This document shows positions 43,917 through 55,482 of a stretch of 64,000 bases of DNA, one piece after another. Source of the DNA: Chrysemys picta bellii (taxonomy: Eukaryota > Chordata > Testudines > Emydidae); the NCBI RefSeq assembly GCF_011386835.1, contig NC_088797.1, positions 97,226,264 to 97,290,263 on the forward strand, in the 5' to 3' direction. Under the pieces are notes generated by a model. The model ran no database searches. It was not told the origin of the DNA and saw only the letters and a list, made by a program, of their open reading frames with translations. Each line of letters starts with the position of its first letter. Position 1 is the first letter of the stretch. A program made the position numbers and the translations under genes.

Positions 43917-44274
43917 GACTGAGTGGACTTGTAGGCTCTAAAGTTTTACATTGTTTAATTTTTTAATGCAGTTATTTTTTGTACATAATTCTACATATAT
44001 AAGTTCAACTTTCATTATAAAGAGATTGCACTACAGTACTTGTATTAGGTGAATTGAAATACACTATTTCTTTTGTTTTTTACAGTGCAAATATTTGTAA
44101 TCAAAAATAAATGTGAAGTGAGCATTGTACACTTTGTATTCTGTGTTGTAATTGAAATTAATATATTTGAAAATGTAGAAAACATCCAAAAATATTTAAA
44201 TAAATGGTATTCTATTATTGTTTAACAGTGCTATTAATCGCACAATTAATTTTTTTAATCACTTGACAGCCCTA

Positions 44275-44668
44275 ATTTTTATATAAATCTAAAAGGATCC
44301 TTTCTGAAAGATCAGAAATAGTTCTCATTATTTTTTGTTCTTAAACTCACTAGGGACCAGAGCCAAAAAGGCTAAAATACCATTGGAAAGGCTATTCTCT
44401 GGCTATGTCCAAGTGCGCCAGTAACAAGAAATACTGGAAATCTCCTAAGGAAGCTTCTGCTTGGATGGTTTCCAGGCAAAGTTTGCAGTCAAGAGGTTTG
44501 GGTACATTTGCAGTCTTTCAGGTGTCTATCTGAACAAAATCCATGGGGCAGGCAATGGGCTTTTGTGCCTGATACATTGTCGGCACTAGGAAATACATAT
44601 AATAACAATAATATAAGATCTAATTTTCTTGTGATTCTAATATTCATATAAAATATAAGAAACACTAT
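44275..44668. other. Unique sequence, nothing recognised
   Basis: No repeat ends or coding signal apart from the two flanking target duplications (44275-44282 and 44663-44668). Confidence 0.35.
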
Positions 44669-44806
44669 TGTGATGGGTTTGTGCCCTTTGGGGTGTCACC
44701 TGATGTGCCGGGGTTTAACTGAGCCTCCCCTGCTCAGTCAGCCTGGGTTCCCTTTTACTGCTTTGCTGGATTAGGCTCTCCGGCCTCTTGCAGCGCGCAC
44801 ACACAC

Positions 44807-44843
<37 letters not shown>

Positions 44844-46013
44844 GGGCCCCACCCTGCTGCAGACACAGTCTGAAGTGAGGTATGTGTGAGAGGGCTCCCC
44901 AGCACTCACGTGCCCACTTCCTTTAAGGGGTACAAACCCAAATGTCTTATGAAATTTGCCCCCTCCCTCAATGTGGAGGGAAATATGCACAACTTCTCTC
45001 CCCCCCGCAGTTAGAAATTACATAAACTGAGTTATAGTATAAACAAGCAATAAGTTTATTAACTACAAAAGGTGAATTTTAAGTGAATATAAGAGATAAC
45101 AGACAGAAACACCGCAGATTACTGAGCAAATAAAACAAAGTACACAAATTAAGCTCAATATACTTAAGAAACAGCTTACAAAATGTAATTTCTTACCCAA
45201 AATATTATTTTAGGCAGGTTGCAAAGTTTCTGTGGTTCAGAGATCCAGTTATATTTCTTTTCAGACTAGACCCCTATATCAGTCTGGACTGCCCCCCTGC
45301 TTTCACTTCAGGTGGCTTTAGCAGTCTTTCTTCTTGGGCAGACAGGCCATGGAGAGAAGGAGTCCCTTTTGCCTTCCTCTCCACCCTTAAATAGGATTTA
45401 CATAAGGCGGGAATCCTTTGTTTCCTAAACTTGACCCCCCTCCCTTCCAATGGAAAGTTACAAAAAGGGGGCCTGTCTAAATTACAGGAGGCAGCCTGGA
45501 ATCTCTGCGGCTGCAATCCCACCCCAAGCATGCTCTCTATTCCAGGACTTGCCAGGGGTCTTCAGAAGACAGCCTCCCCCAGCCAGATCCAGAGCTTTCA
45601 GAGCCTTTTGGTGTTGTTCTGGCCCACACACCTCAGCAATTTACAAGCATTGGCTGTAAATGAACCATCATATCTTGGAGCAGGTCTTTAGTTCAGGTCT
45701 TTCTGGCTGAACCAGTGTAATATACAATGATTTCTACCCTGTGCTGGCAGGAAGCCACAAGCATTGCAATGCATGAGTTGTACTCTACAGGTTCAACTTC
45801 TCCTCCCAGATCCATAATCCCACAATATGGTGCTTTGCATTTAGAAGTTAGCAAAAAGCTCCTGCTTGAGTAACAGAGCTGGGTACCAAGCGTTGTCTCT
45901 TTCAACAGTTCTGAAATACAAAATGGTTGCCAATGGTGCTGTGGGTGGAGGTACCATAATAGCCCACAGCATGACTATGTGGAGGTGCTAAATAGCAGGC
46001 AAGCCACGCAACA
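44669..46013 (-). mobile_element. Probable solo LTR, minus strand
   Basis: On the minus strand the segment begins TGTTGCGTGG and ends 'aacccatcaca', a TGT...ACA pair, flanked by cactat (44663-44668) and aactat (46014-46019), 5 of 6 identical. A minus-strand AATAAA lies near 45050. This would give a long U3 of about 950 bp and an R-U5 of about 385 bp. Several phrases ('ctgatgtgccggggtttaac', 'gctggattaggctctccggc') match my memory of an abundant turtle repeat. The open frames inside are short and have no motif. There is no internal coding region, hence solo. The family (ERV or gypsy) is unknown. Confidence 0.5.
44795..44842. repeat. (CA)n microsatellite
   Basis: About 22 CA dinucleotides with one G interruption, inside the probable LTR. 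It could be length-polymorphic. Confidence 0.95.
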
Positions 46014-46324
46014 AACTATTACATGTAATGAGTATTTCTTCACTTAGGGTACTTCACTTACCCTTTGAGAGACTCTCCTTGAAAAAATTACATCTTGGTA
46101 TTAGTGAATCTATAAAACTACTGAGGATATCCACCATACTTGGCATTCCCTCCTTTCCCTTTCCATTGGTGTTCACGGAAAACAGGACTCCTCTCTTCTC
46201 ACCTAATCTGTGGATTTTATTTACATCTGGCCCTTATTACTTAATATAGCAAAATGGCTTTGAGCAATTCCATCACTAAAATGGACTGTTTAGAGAAGTG
46301 ATAAACAACATCTACTTTGTACAC

Positions 46325-46606
46325 AGTGTTGCTAACTCTTGCAATTTTATCACAAGTCTCATGTTATTGGTATTTTTCTTAAAGCCCCTGGAGTCCTGTG
46401 ATTATATGAGAATCTCAAAAAATGAGTTTCTAGCCCTCATGATTGTGGAGAAAAGTTTGAAAACATGAACGCTAAGGGCTCAAAAACTAGAAAGCAAATA
46501 AAAACCCCTAAAATGTATTATTAAAAAAAAAACTCCTGATTTTAGGCTTATCTAATGCTTTTTGAAGACTAACCCAAGATTTTTGAATGCTTGAGGTTGA
46601 CAATCC
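46325..46606. mobile_element. Non-autonomous hAT-like repeat
   Basis: The left end is 'cagtgttgctaactcttgca' and the right end is 'gaggttgacaatcctg', whose reverse complement 'caggattgtcaacctc' matches the left end roughly. The interior has 'atcacaagtctcatgttatt' and 'gactaacccaagatttttga'. This fits a repeat I remember from turtles. Flanking duplications are ambiguous. Confidence 0.5.
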
Positions 46607-49600
46607 TGTCATGTACATGTGCTGTCTCAGATTCAAGATTTAAATGAGGGAAGCAGATACTACTTATTCCTGATACAAAGAATTGTCAGTACTGCTGGGA
46701 AGAGTTTATGCATGGCAAAAAGTAGTTCCATTGTACCTAACAAAAATCTATTTTGTCTGTTTGCTTTTGAGGCTGGTAAATTTCCACATTTTAAAAACAG
46801 CATTTCACAAACTGCCTTTGTCCACACATTTTTATTATTTACTTATTGTCCAGTTAGTAGATGAAAACTGCATCAATATATTTTCATTCCTAATCATTGT
46901 ATGCTCCACATACGCTTGTATAACCTACTCAACTCAAGACTGTATCATGAGAGGACATGAATTCAAACTTTAAACAAATATATAAAGCCGTGACCCATTT
47001 GTTTTGATATTCTGCACTGTTCCAGACAGAGAGAAAAGCCATCACTGAAACCATGAGACAGAAGACTTCACAATTTATTAAGAAGATTAGCTGGGTTTAA
47101 CTTGTGCACTAATGATTAGTCATTGAATATATGTTGGTTTGAAAGCCTAAAAGGTCAGGGATCAAGGAATTATTTGGTTTAATTGTGTTTGTTTTCCCCC
47201 CCATCTTTTGATATGTTAAAGTTTTTTTTTTAATTAAATAAAAACTTTATGAAAACAGAGCTCCAAGTATATTCCATACAAAACAACAAGTGCACCTTAA
47301 ATATTGTATGTTATTTCACTTTTGGGTTATATTTGTAGAACTGCCTGCTGTGAAATGACAAAGTTCATGGTTCAACTGAACTTTTGAACTCAAGTGAGTA
47401 TTTGACACAGCAAAACAATCTAAATGAACCTAACACAAAGTTTTCATAGTTTAAACCTAGCTTTCAGGCCTTTGTCTGGGGCAATTGGGTAGGAAAGTTC
47501 TTTATTGATGTTGTAAAAACTACCAGTTTAATAACAGGCAGAGAGAGTGGGGAAATCAGTGGAAAGAGCACCTTAGCATTTCTGAAATAGTGCTGGTATG
47601 GTAGTTCATTGAACTTTACCTGACCCCATTATGAAGGCTTCCCCAGGACAAGTTGTAGCAGGATTTGTGACAAGACTGAAGCTTCCTATCTTATTTCAAA
47701 TGCTCCAGGGCTGGGAGTTCACAGATAGTGACTTTTTTAACAGTGCACACAGAATTCACTGAGCTCCCTGCATTGCTATTCTATTTTCTTATATTGCTGT
47801 GGGATTCTTTTTAATCATATGAGGAGGAGGGAAATTTTTACATAGGGTTGGGTTGGTTATTGTCCAAAAAAATGCATTGTCATCCGCATTCTTGACCTAT
47901 GTTAGAAAGGGGTTTCTTTAATAACACCATGTTTAAGATTCTTGTTGCAGTCTCTTTCCTTTCCCCAACGCTCAGCCTGCTTGTATGTGAATGTTCACCA
48001 TAGCCATGCAGCATGACAAACCAGGACTGTGGTCACTGCTCTCCTTCCTACCATAATTAAAGATTCAACAGCAAAAGTGACACATTTGTTAGTTTCACCA
48101 CTTCTTCCTTATTGTATCTCTCCCTGCTCACCTCTATAAAACTACTGCAGCATTACAACGGTTTTTTACATTATTATGACAACCTTACTAGATGCACTTC
48201 AATTCAAGTTCATGACCTGTTTCTTAACTCACTAGCAAGTATAGGTGATAAGAATCTTTGATGAGATAAGAGGTGTTTGTCACTTGACATGCAGTGATTC
48301 AAATGCTCCAAAAAAAACACCACAGTGGACTTTAAAGTATTACTGATGAAGCACTAAAATAGTTTTTTTTCCCCTAGGGAAGGGTCATTTGAAAAGTCAA
48401 TCATATACAAATCAGTACCCCAAGTGCTAAGATTGTTTCCCTCCACCCACACAAAAGTTTAAAAAATGATCTAATAATCATTCTCAGACAGTACAATAAC
48501 TGGACTAGAGCTAGGATTAGATTAATCACATTCAGCAGTAATAGTCACTAGTAAAATTAGCATAATACCATCATCCCCAGACTATTAAGTAAACTAATGA
48601 GGATTGTAGGTTATTTTTTGCTTTTATTTAGCTGGAGTGTGATGTCAAGATAGTTTGTGGATTCTAGAAAATGCTTACGCAGTTTAAGGACATAAGCCAG
48701 GTTTTTCCCCTTCTTAGTAAAGCTGTCAGCTTGCTAATACCAAAGAGCATTTCTATGATTGCACTTTTCAAAACCTACTTTTTTTTTTTAAACCAAGTTT
48801 TTTTTCTAAGATCCTCTCTCCCTTCATCCAGTCCCATGAGATTAGAGCTTCTTGCAGTTGCAGGGTTAGAGAAAGGAATTTCTCCCTCTGGTGCCTCTTA
48901 AATTTCAGCGTAACAGGACCCATTGGAGATATGTTAATGAGATGTTTTGCTCTAGAATGATGGAGCCAGACACTCATCCTTAGATGATCCTCCCTCAATG
49001 AGTCAGAGTAGCAAGCTCATTGGACTGCCTTGAAAGACACACAAAAAGACAGAAGGCAAGTCATTTGTCCTCTGTAAATTTGGATATGGAGAATGGGTTT
49101 GCAAGGCCACCACTTATAGACAAAGCATGGAAAGTATAGGAGCTCACATGGTTGTTCTGAAGAAAGAGACCTTGAGTTTGGAATATGACCATCCTGCCAG
49201 GCCTTCCTCTTTCCCCCACCACAGATCTGCAACCACACGTAAAAAAAACCAAAAAGGCAGAGAAGGGTATTATGGGATGGTGTAGAGGCCCTGTTAGGCC
49301 CTATTCCATTTCCCTCTATGGTGATGTAGGGAAGGAGGAGAGGGCACATACTTAACCAGACATTTATAATCCATTAGAAAGGAAAGGGTTTGATCCAGTT
49401 CATCCATTCTAGTTTACACTGCATTTACTGAAACAAGCTTTGACCCTCAGATGTGCACAGACAAAGCATTAACATGTCTGACCCACTAGGGAATTCCTCA
49501 CACTACATTAAATAGGCTTTACACTTTCTGGGGCTGCTGCCAAAGAGTATCACTCCATTCCTTATCATGTGCTTTAACAGGTTTTACAGATGCAGAGAGC

Positions 49601-52600
49601 ATTACAAGTCTTGATTTTTAGGCAGGAACTCTAATTTTGAACCCACAGTCAGTTGCAGACTCAGCTAATGTGAGGTGCAAATCAAGTAGTCAGACATCTA
49701 AATGCTTTATACCTGCAATTAAGAGTCCCAAAGTCTTCTAATATTGTCTTCAGTAGCAGTTGAGGGCACTCTGCACTTCACAAAATGTACTCAAATGATA
49801 GGGCAGTTAGTTTATGAAATATGGGGCTTTAGGGGCCAGGTAGCTGACTTCCTATTTAGATACTTAACGAAGCAGGCGAGCAGCAGCCTGCTGGTGGAAG
49901 CTGCTGTATTTGTGCAACATTACAGTATGGAGAGGCCCTCTGCAAGATGTACCAAAGAAATGGACTCTGGCTCCTGCCAGGATCCCTAATTACCTCTACC
50001 AGAGAAGTGGACTAAAAGAAGCACCTCGGATACTAGGCCTGAGGAGCCCTAAACATCTTATAAACACCCCTAAGAAGCCAACCTAGACAATCCCCCTGCT
50101 ATGGTTAAATGTAATTGCGTAACACATTGAGCCTAGGATATTTGCAACCTTTACTGCCAGCCAGCCAGCCATAGTGAATGATCATCTTGTTTGAGCCATG
50201 TGTCTAAATCCATATTGGGGTCAATGAGGTGCTACAGCCGATAAAGACTAGCAACTGAAGCAGCTTCAACACTTCTCTCTGAGTCATGGTACACTTGACA
50301 TGCTACTAAATACCTGAGGAGAGCAGGTGTCCCACAGCACTCAGGGACTCCTCTTAGCGGGGACAACTACACTTGTTTCTTTGTCTGGGCACTGGAGCTT
50401 CCTGACCCTTTCCTTACTTGGCTGGAGGTGGAACAACAGCTTCCTGTTCCCCTCAGGGGTCCTCTTCTAACCTTCCTATGCAAACTATTTATATCTTTGC
50501 TCCAATAAGCACTCAGTTAATACCTTTCTCACATCTTAGTTTGGGATACATACACCACTTCACAAACCTTTTAGTAAGTATACAGTATCTTTGTAATTTG
50601 CTTCTGCAACCTTTCCGCGCCCAGCCCTAAATAAACAAGTAAATAAATGGACTATCTCAGCAAGACCAATAAAACAAAGTTGGAGCTTATAAGTCAAGCC
50701 ATTTAGGAATCATGAGAACCCCCTTTTGTCTCCCCCCTCCAAAAAAAAAAAAAAAAACAACCCAGGACATTTTTGAACAAGTTAACAGAGAAATTTAAAT
50801 ACTATACGACTCCTTTATGAGTCACTTCATTAGCAATTAGTGATGCAGCAGGCAAGCAGAATTGTAGAAAAGAGGTATTTATTTGACATGCTGGGGCTAG
50901 AGTTTATGTGCAAGCAGCTTTCCACTAGCATGTATTCCTGGGTGCTACACCTAATTAGGTGTCTCCCCCGCTAAAATCTATCCCTCTTTCCCCTGTTCCA
51001 CCCATCATACTGCACTAATTTTAGGCAAACTCCAAGAAAAAATATGTTAGGATGAGATATGGTTGGTGGAATTTCAGGAAGGTGGTTTTCTTTGAGGGGA
51101 AGTTGGCCTGGAAATAATCAAACTTATAATGGGGAACCTAGCTTCACCTTAAATGTACAGTAGCTACTGTTGCTCCATAATATGGTAAAATACTAGAAAA
51201 AAGGTGATGGTGAATGACTTCCCAATCACCGGAAGGACAAGGGCCTGTTGTACATTTCCCTAAACCAGCCACATTTTATATACTCAGATATTTATATTTT
51301 TGTTATCAGAGATCTGCAAACATCTGGATAATTTATTGCAGTCTCCTATATCCTCATGAGACAGTTGAATTCATGCCCCAGGAGCTGCATGATAAATCTC
51401 CTTACCTTCACCGGGGAAAACAGTTAGATCCCTTCCATCTCCTTATGTAACACTAGACATTCCTGGCCATTTGCATTTGTATGAGGCATATCATATTTTT
51501 CCAAGAAGTCTTTGTTTTTCTCCAGGAAGGTGAAGATGAGGGCTCATTTATTTCATGGGGGGAGGGGGAGTGTGAATCACCCAGGACTTGAGACTGACAT
51601 CAGAACATGGAAATAAACAAGTAGAGCTGGCCGAAATATTTGTGTAGAACCACATACCCACTCCAACAGAGACAGGATTTGAGGCTTAATGGGTTTTTCA
51701 AACTTGAGGGGAAAAAGTCGTTTGCACAGTGGGGACACCAATGAGTCTGTGGAACATCCTTCCTGCAGCCAGCCTTTATCCCTTCTGGCCCCGCTCCCTG
51801 TTTCTCTCAATAAGCTCAGCCAGGTTACTGGTGTGATTTTCAAGAAGGGACTCACTGTTCTTCTCGCTAAGGTGAATTTTTCTTGTTGCTCCTTCAACTT
51901 CTGTCTTTGAGGAATGGCTAAGCAAGACCACTGCCACCATTCTGCTCCCCCCAAATATTCCCCGGGTGATCTGGGAGGTCCAGCAAGTGACCTGATTCAC
52001 TTTCAGTAGGGCAGTTAACTTCCTAGTGTATGATTTCTAAGAAGCCCTTGAGGGTTGCCTAACTATTGTGCTAGGCCTTCATGAACATCACTTTCACTTT
52101 TAAACCAAGACTGCAGCAGCGCCAGAGAGGCTTCCCTTTTCCTTCTACAGAGACAGAGCAATTAGGCAGCTTCCTTGGGATGAGGGCTGGGAGGTCTCGT
52201 CCTAGCTGAAGGCAGAGAAAGCAGCAGCTGGCACCCATCTCAAGATCAGGAAGAGCTACCTGTGGTATCTTGAATGGAAGCTTGGAAGGATTTCATTGCC
52301 AGGAACCCTAAGGCTGCTGTTGCCTTGTCATTGACAGGTAACAGATGACCATGATGTGTTTGAGTCTCCAGATTTCCTTGTAATTCCTCTCAGAGGTTTA
52401 GAACAGTATGTCAACGGCATTCCAAGATTGAAACACTGAATCCTCTGTGAGGTTTAGGAAGTTGACCCTTGACTTTTAGCCCCTGCTCTCCCATTTCTCT
52501 CTAATGTATTGTAGGACTAGTATTGGCAACCTATTACATAAGTATCAATCAAATCAAGACCTAAGATGGTTGGTTAGCTTGTTGTGTTGATCCATGCATC

Positions 52601-52834
52601 TTTCAAACAGGGTTTGTATGAGGGGAAATGTAGAAACTGACAGGGGAAAAGGGGTGATTTTCCACTTACCTGATTAATTCTGTAGTGAGTAGTCAGCAGT
52701 CAAAAGCCTAAGAAACAAACACAGATTGTGGTATATGTAGCTATGTAAATGTTCCTGACCTGTTATGATTATGTGTTTGATGTACTGCACCTTTTAATGT
52801 AAGGAAATGCTGGTTCACCTAAATAAATGGTTGA
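46607..52834. other. 6.2 kb of unique sequence without supportable features
   Basis: No repeat boundary, RNA gene or exon could be supported. It holds an A/C run near 50741-50761 ('aaaaaaaaaaaaaaaac'), a T run near 47222 and a Cys/Trp-containing minus-strand frame at 49017-49349 without a motif. A 125-codon minus-strand frame at 51577-51954 also has no motif and no splice-like ends. Some of this may be decayed repeat beyond recognition by eye. Confidence 0.35.
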
Positions 52835-53130
52835 TGGGGAAGGGTTGGTTTCAACAAACCTGCTAAGTTTGAAAAAAAATTGAAAAAAGTTCTGGAAATG
52901 AAACAATAAATGTTTTGTTTTTCCCATTTGAAACATTTCACAATTGTAGTTAACTTATATTTAAAAGTGGTTTAAAAAGTCAAAATCAAAACAGAAAACA
53001 TTTTGAAACTATCAAAACAAACATTGTGATAGACCCACTTCCAAACACTTTTTGGAGTCTCAGTTCCTGCAAATTTGAGATTGACTTTTAATCCTGATTC
53101 AGGATGGGGGGAAAAATGTTGAAACCTTGA
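52835..53130. repeat. AT-rich AAATTTT-type interspersed repeat
   Basis: 'gtttgaaaaaaaattgaaaa', 'cccatttgaaacatttcaca', 'cagaaaacattttgaaacta' and 'gttgaaaccttgaaaatg' are words shared with 8405-8760. Ends not determined. Confidence 0.45.
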
Positions 53131-54164
53131 AAATGTTTTCCAGATGGAGCAACTGGTCTACACAACCCACTGGGCTTTCTCTCTCTCAGGCACTCATGGA
53201 TACTTATTCTTTTCTGCCTTTGAGTATGGAAGACACACTGCTTCCCTTTATTGTCTGCAGCTTCTGACATTACAGAAACCTCAAGAATAGTTGTAATGGC
53301 AAAGTACCTTTTTTACTTTAGGTCAGGAGATATCATTTAGGATTATATTAACTTATTCATAGGTTTAGGGTACCAATGTCCAAAGTTAACATCCACTTGA
53401 GCATATGGTGTCATGAATTCAGTCGGTTGAAACTTCCATGGCGCATCATGACCTCTTTGATTCTGTGACACTTGTTCTGTAGTATTTTGGTGGTGTGCCT
53501 CTTTCATGTCCTCCAGTTCCATAGGGGCTATCTAGGTTACTGTCAGACTCTGGCTGTACCCATGCCATCTTCTACAGTCACCTGCAATTAACTGTTGTCC
53601 CCACCTCTTGGGTTTTGAGAAGATGCGTGCTATTCCTCTGTGGGTTCTTACCAAACTTTAACAGTATTATGTAGGACTGAAGGTCAACACATGCAGAAAT
53701 TTAGACATGCCATTCTATTCATAATGTTCCGGATTATAAGGACAAAGGCTGTTTTAGTACGTGACCAAAATACTGTTTTTTTTCCATTTGGCATTTGATA
53801 GCGTGTTTGTTAGAATTGTACTCAGAGGTGTTTGAATAGTCTATCAATGATTGAATAATAGTCTCTCAACAATAAATAGTTCTTCCCATTACAGAGAGGC
53901 TAGTCATTCTCTGTTTCTTCCCCTCTGACTTCATCCCAATCGAACTTACTGTATTTCTGTAGTCATTAAAGATGCCTTTTTTTTAATTAAACTTTTGTTG
54001 CATCTGGCTCATGCCTTAAACACATATATATTTAAAAGCACAGGAATTAATAATTAAAAAAATTTAAATAAACCTACCACCACCTTCAGTAGCTGTCAAC
54101 TTACTTATAAGCATGTGTATGTATTTTATCATACTGAAAGCAAAGGATATTTTTAATCAGCTCA
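53131..54164. other. Unique sequence downstream of the gypsy remnant
   Basis: In gypsy orientation (minus strand) RNase H and integrase would be expected here, but I could not find their motifs, so the element seems to be truncated or unreadably decayed. No other feature. Confidence 0.35.
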
Positions 54165-54746
54165 TTTTGGCATTTCCTGTACCGCTTTTATACAGTCAAG
54201 CCCAGCTGTATTAGTACAACAGTTAATATATCTGCAAAGAAGGTACGTTTCAGTTCAGCAAACTGGCAGCTTTCTCCTCTGACTTCAGCCCATATTGATG
54301 CTTGGTCTCCAAAGCATTCTCTTTATGCTCACACTGGAATCATGCTTTTTGGAGGTCTTGCCCCAACTAACCATATTATCAGTGTAGATTTGGGCCCTAC
54401 GCACTCCTCTGAATATATAGCTCAGTGATGGAAAATATCTGGAGATTAATTTAGCACTGTTGGAAGTTGCCAAAGGATGTGTGAAATATATGTATCTTAG
54501 CAGTTTTGTCATCTAATTGCAGCTGCCACAATCCATGTGATACATCCAGTTCTGTAAAATACTTTTCCTGGTCTTCTTATCAGTTGTTTCTTCCATTGTC
54601 AGTATCTCATGTTGCTCCTGCATTAGAATCTCATTGAGAACTTTGGGATCCATACACATTTTGAGTTTCCCATGAGGTTTTTGGTTACACACCCCATTGA
54701 GTTTACCCAGTCTTTGAGCTCTTCTATTGCTTTTAGTTTGTTTACT
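54165..54746 (-). pseudogene. Ty3/gypsy reverse transcriptase remnant
   Basis: Read on the minus strand in broken frames. A 'KDWVNSM' piece lies near 54705-54725. GKLKMCMDPKVLNE (about 54632-54670) is the family's 'GKLR[IV]C[LM]DP[RK].LN' block. It is followed by HEILTMEE, the usual 'H.[IL]PT.EE'. QIYTDNMVSWGKT (about 54355-54395) stands where the catalytic Y-x-D-D box and 'W.kt' follow in gypsy RT, here with the last Asp as Asn. Near 54185 'CIKAVQEMPK' fits the 'K..AI.eMp.P' block after RT. Stops and a frameshift show it is dead. The protease and zinc-knuckle part continues at 55483-56160 beyond later insertions. Confidence 0.78.
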
Positions 54747-54754
54747 CGTCCTTC

Positions 54755-55474
54755 TATAGGGTACGTCTACACTACCTGGGGATCGATTTATCGTGTGTAG
54801 TGTAGACGCAATAAATTGATCCCCGATTGCTTTCCTGTCGACTGCTGAACTCCAACAGTCCAAGAGGTGGAAGCAAAGTCGACGGGGGAGCCACGGCCGT
54901 CGATCCCTCGCCGCAAGGACGTGAAGTAAGTAATTTTAATTCGATCTAAGATACGTCGACTTCAGCTACGCTGTTCTCGTAGCTGAAGTTGCACATCTTA
55001 GATCGATCCCCCCCACCCCCCAGTGTAGACCAGGCCATAGGCACCAACTTCTGGTGGCGCTGCTGGGTGCTTGACCCCCCTCGGCCCCGCCCCTCCTGCC
55101 CCTGCCCTGCCCCCATTCCCACCCCTTCTCCAAAGTCCCCGCCCCAACTCTGCCCCCTCGCTGCCCCTGTTGGACTCCTTCCCCAAATCCCCGCCCCATC
55201 CCCGCCTCCTCCTCTGAGCATGCCATGTTCCCCCTTCTCCCCCCCTCCCTCCTGGAGCTTGTTACGCCATGAAACAGCTGTTTCACGGCAGCAAGCACTG
55301 GGAGCTAGGCAGAAGAGTGGGATACCACACGCTCAGGGGAGGAGGAGGAGGTGGAGGTGCAGGTGAGGTGGGGGGGAGGGGAGGGGAGCTCGGCTGCCGG
55401 TGGGTGCAGAGTACCCACTAATTTTTCCCCGTCAGTGCTCCAACCCTGGAGCACCCACGGAGTTGGCGCCTATG
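54755..55474. mobile_element. 'cataggcgcc' hAT-like element, split by a MITE
   Basis: The right end is 'gagttggcgcctatg' (to 55474). The left end 'cataggcaccaactt' is broken after its first bases by the MITE at 54759-55036 and resumes at 55037. The element, with the MITE inside, sits between cgtccttc (54747-54754) and catccttt (55475-55482), 6 of 8 identical with both differences being transitions, as for an old hAT 8-bp duplication. About 439 bp belong to the element itself. It is very GC-rich: the plus strand is C-rich on the left ('ccccgcccctcctgcccctg') and G-rich on the right. The open frames within it come from that composition. Confidence 0.7.
54759..55036. mobile_element. Two-hairpin MITE, PIF/Harbinger-like, copy 4
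   Basis: The ends GGGTACGTCTACACTACC and (reverse complement of the right end) GGCCTGGTCTACACTG are flanked by ata at 54756-54758 and 55037-55039. Hairpin two, 'tcgatctaagatacg...cttcagctacg' pairing with 'cgtagctgaag...catcttagatcga', lies at about 54941-55006. The 'ggggatcgatttatcg' and 'aataaattgatcccc' pair forms hairpin one at about 54778-54825. The element landed a base or two inside the end of the hAT-like element. Confidence 0.82.
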
Positions 55475-55482
55475 CATCCTTT

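Larger units (their letters stand above)
42637..44274. mobile_element. Fold-back hAT element, 1.6 kb, inverted arms of about 590 bp
   Basis: It is flanked by atttttct (42629-42636) and atttttat (44275-44282), 7 of 8 identical. Both ends start TAGGGCTGT read inward. The homology of the arms then runs inward for about 590 bp (about 42637-43240 against 43685-44274, inverted). It includes non-coding terminal DNA and the transposase C-terminus. The middle (43241-43684) is single-copy and continues the left arm's minus-strand coding sequence. The element is therefore the 3' part of a hAT transposon plus an inverted copy of its own 3' end, and it probably moved with two copies of the same terminus. 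Confidence 0.85.

Noticed and set aside
51577..51954. 125-codon minus-strand frame
   Set aside because: A second frame of similar quality overlaps it, and neither has a motif or splice-like ends.
54946..55366. Glycine-rich minus-strand and proline-rich plus-strand frames
   Set aside because: They are products of the C-rich and G-rich arms of the 'cataggcgcc' element and cross the MITE boundary.
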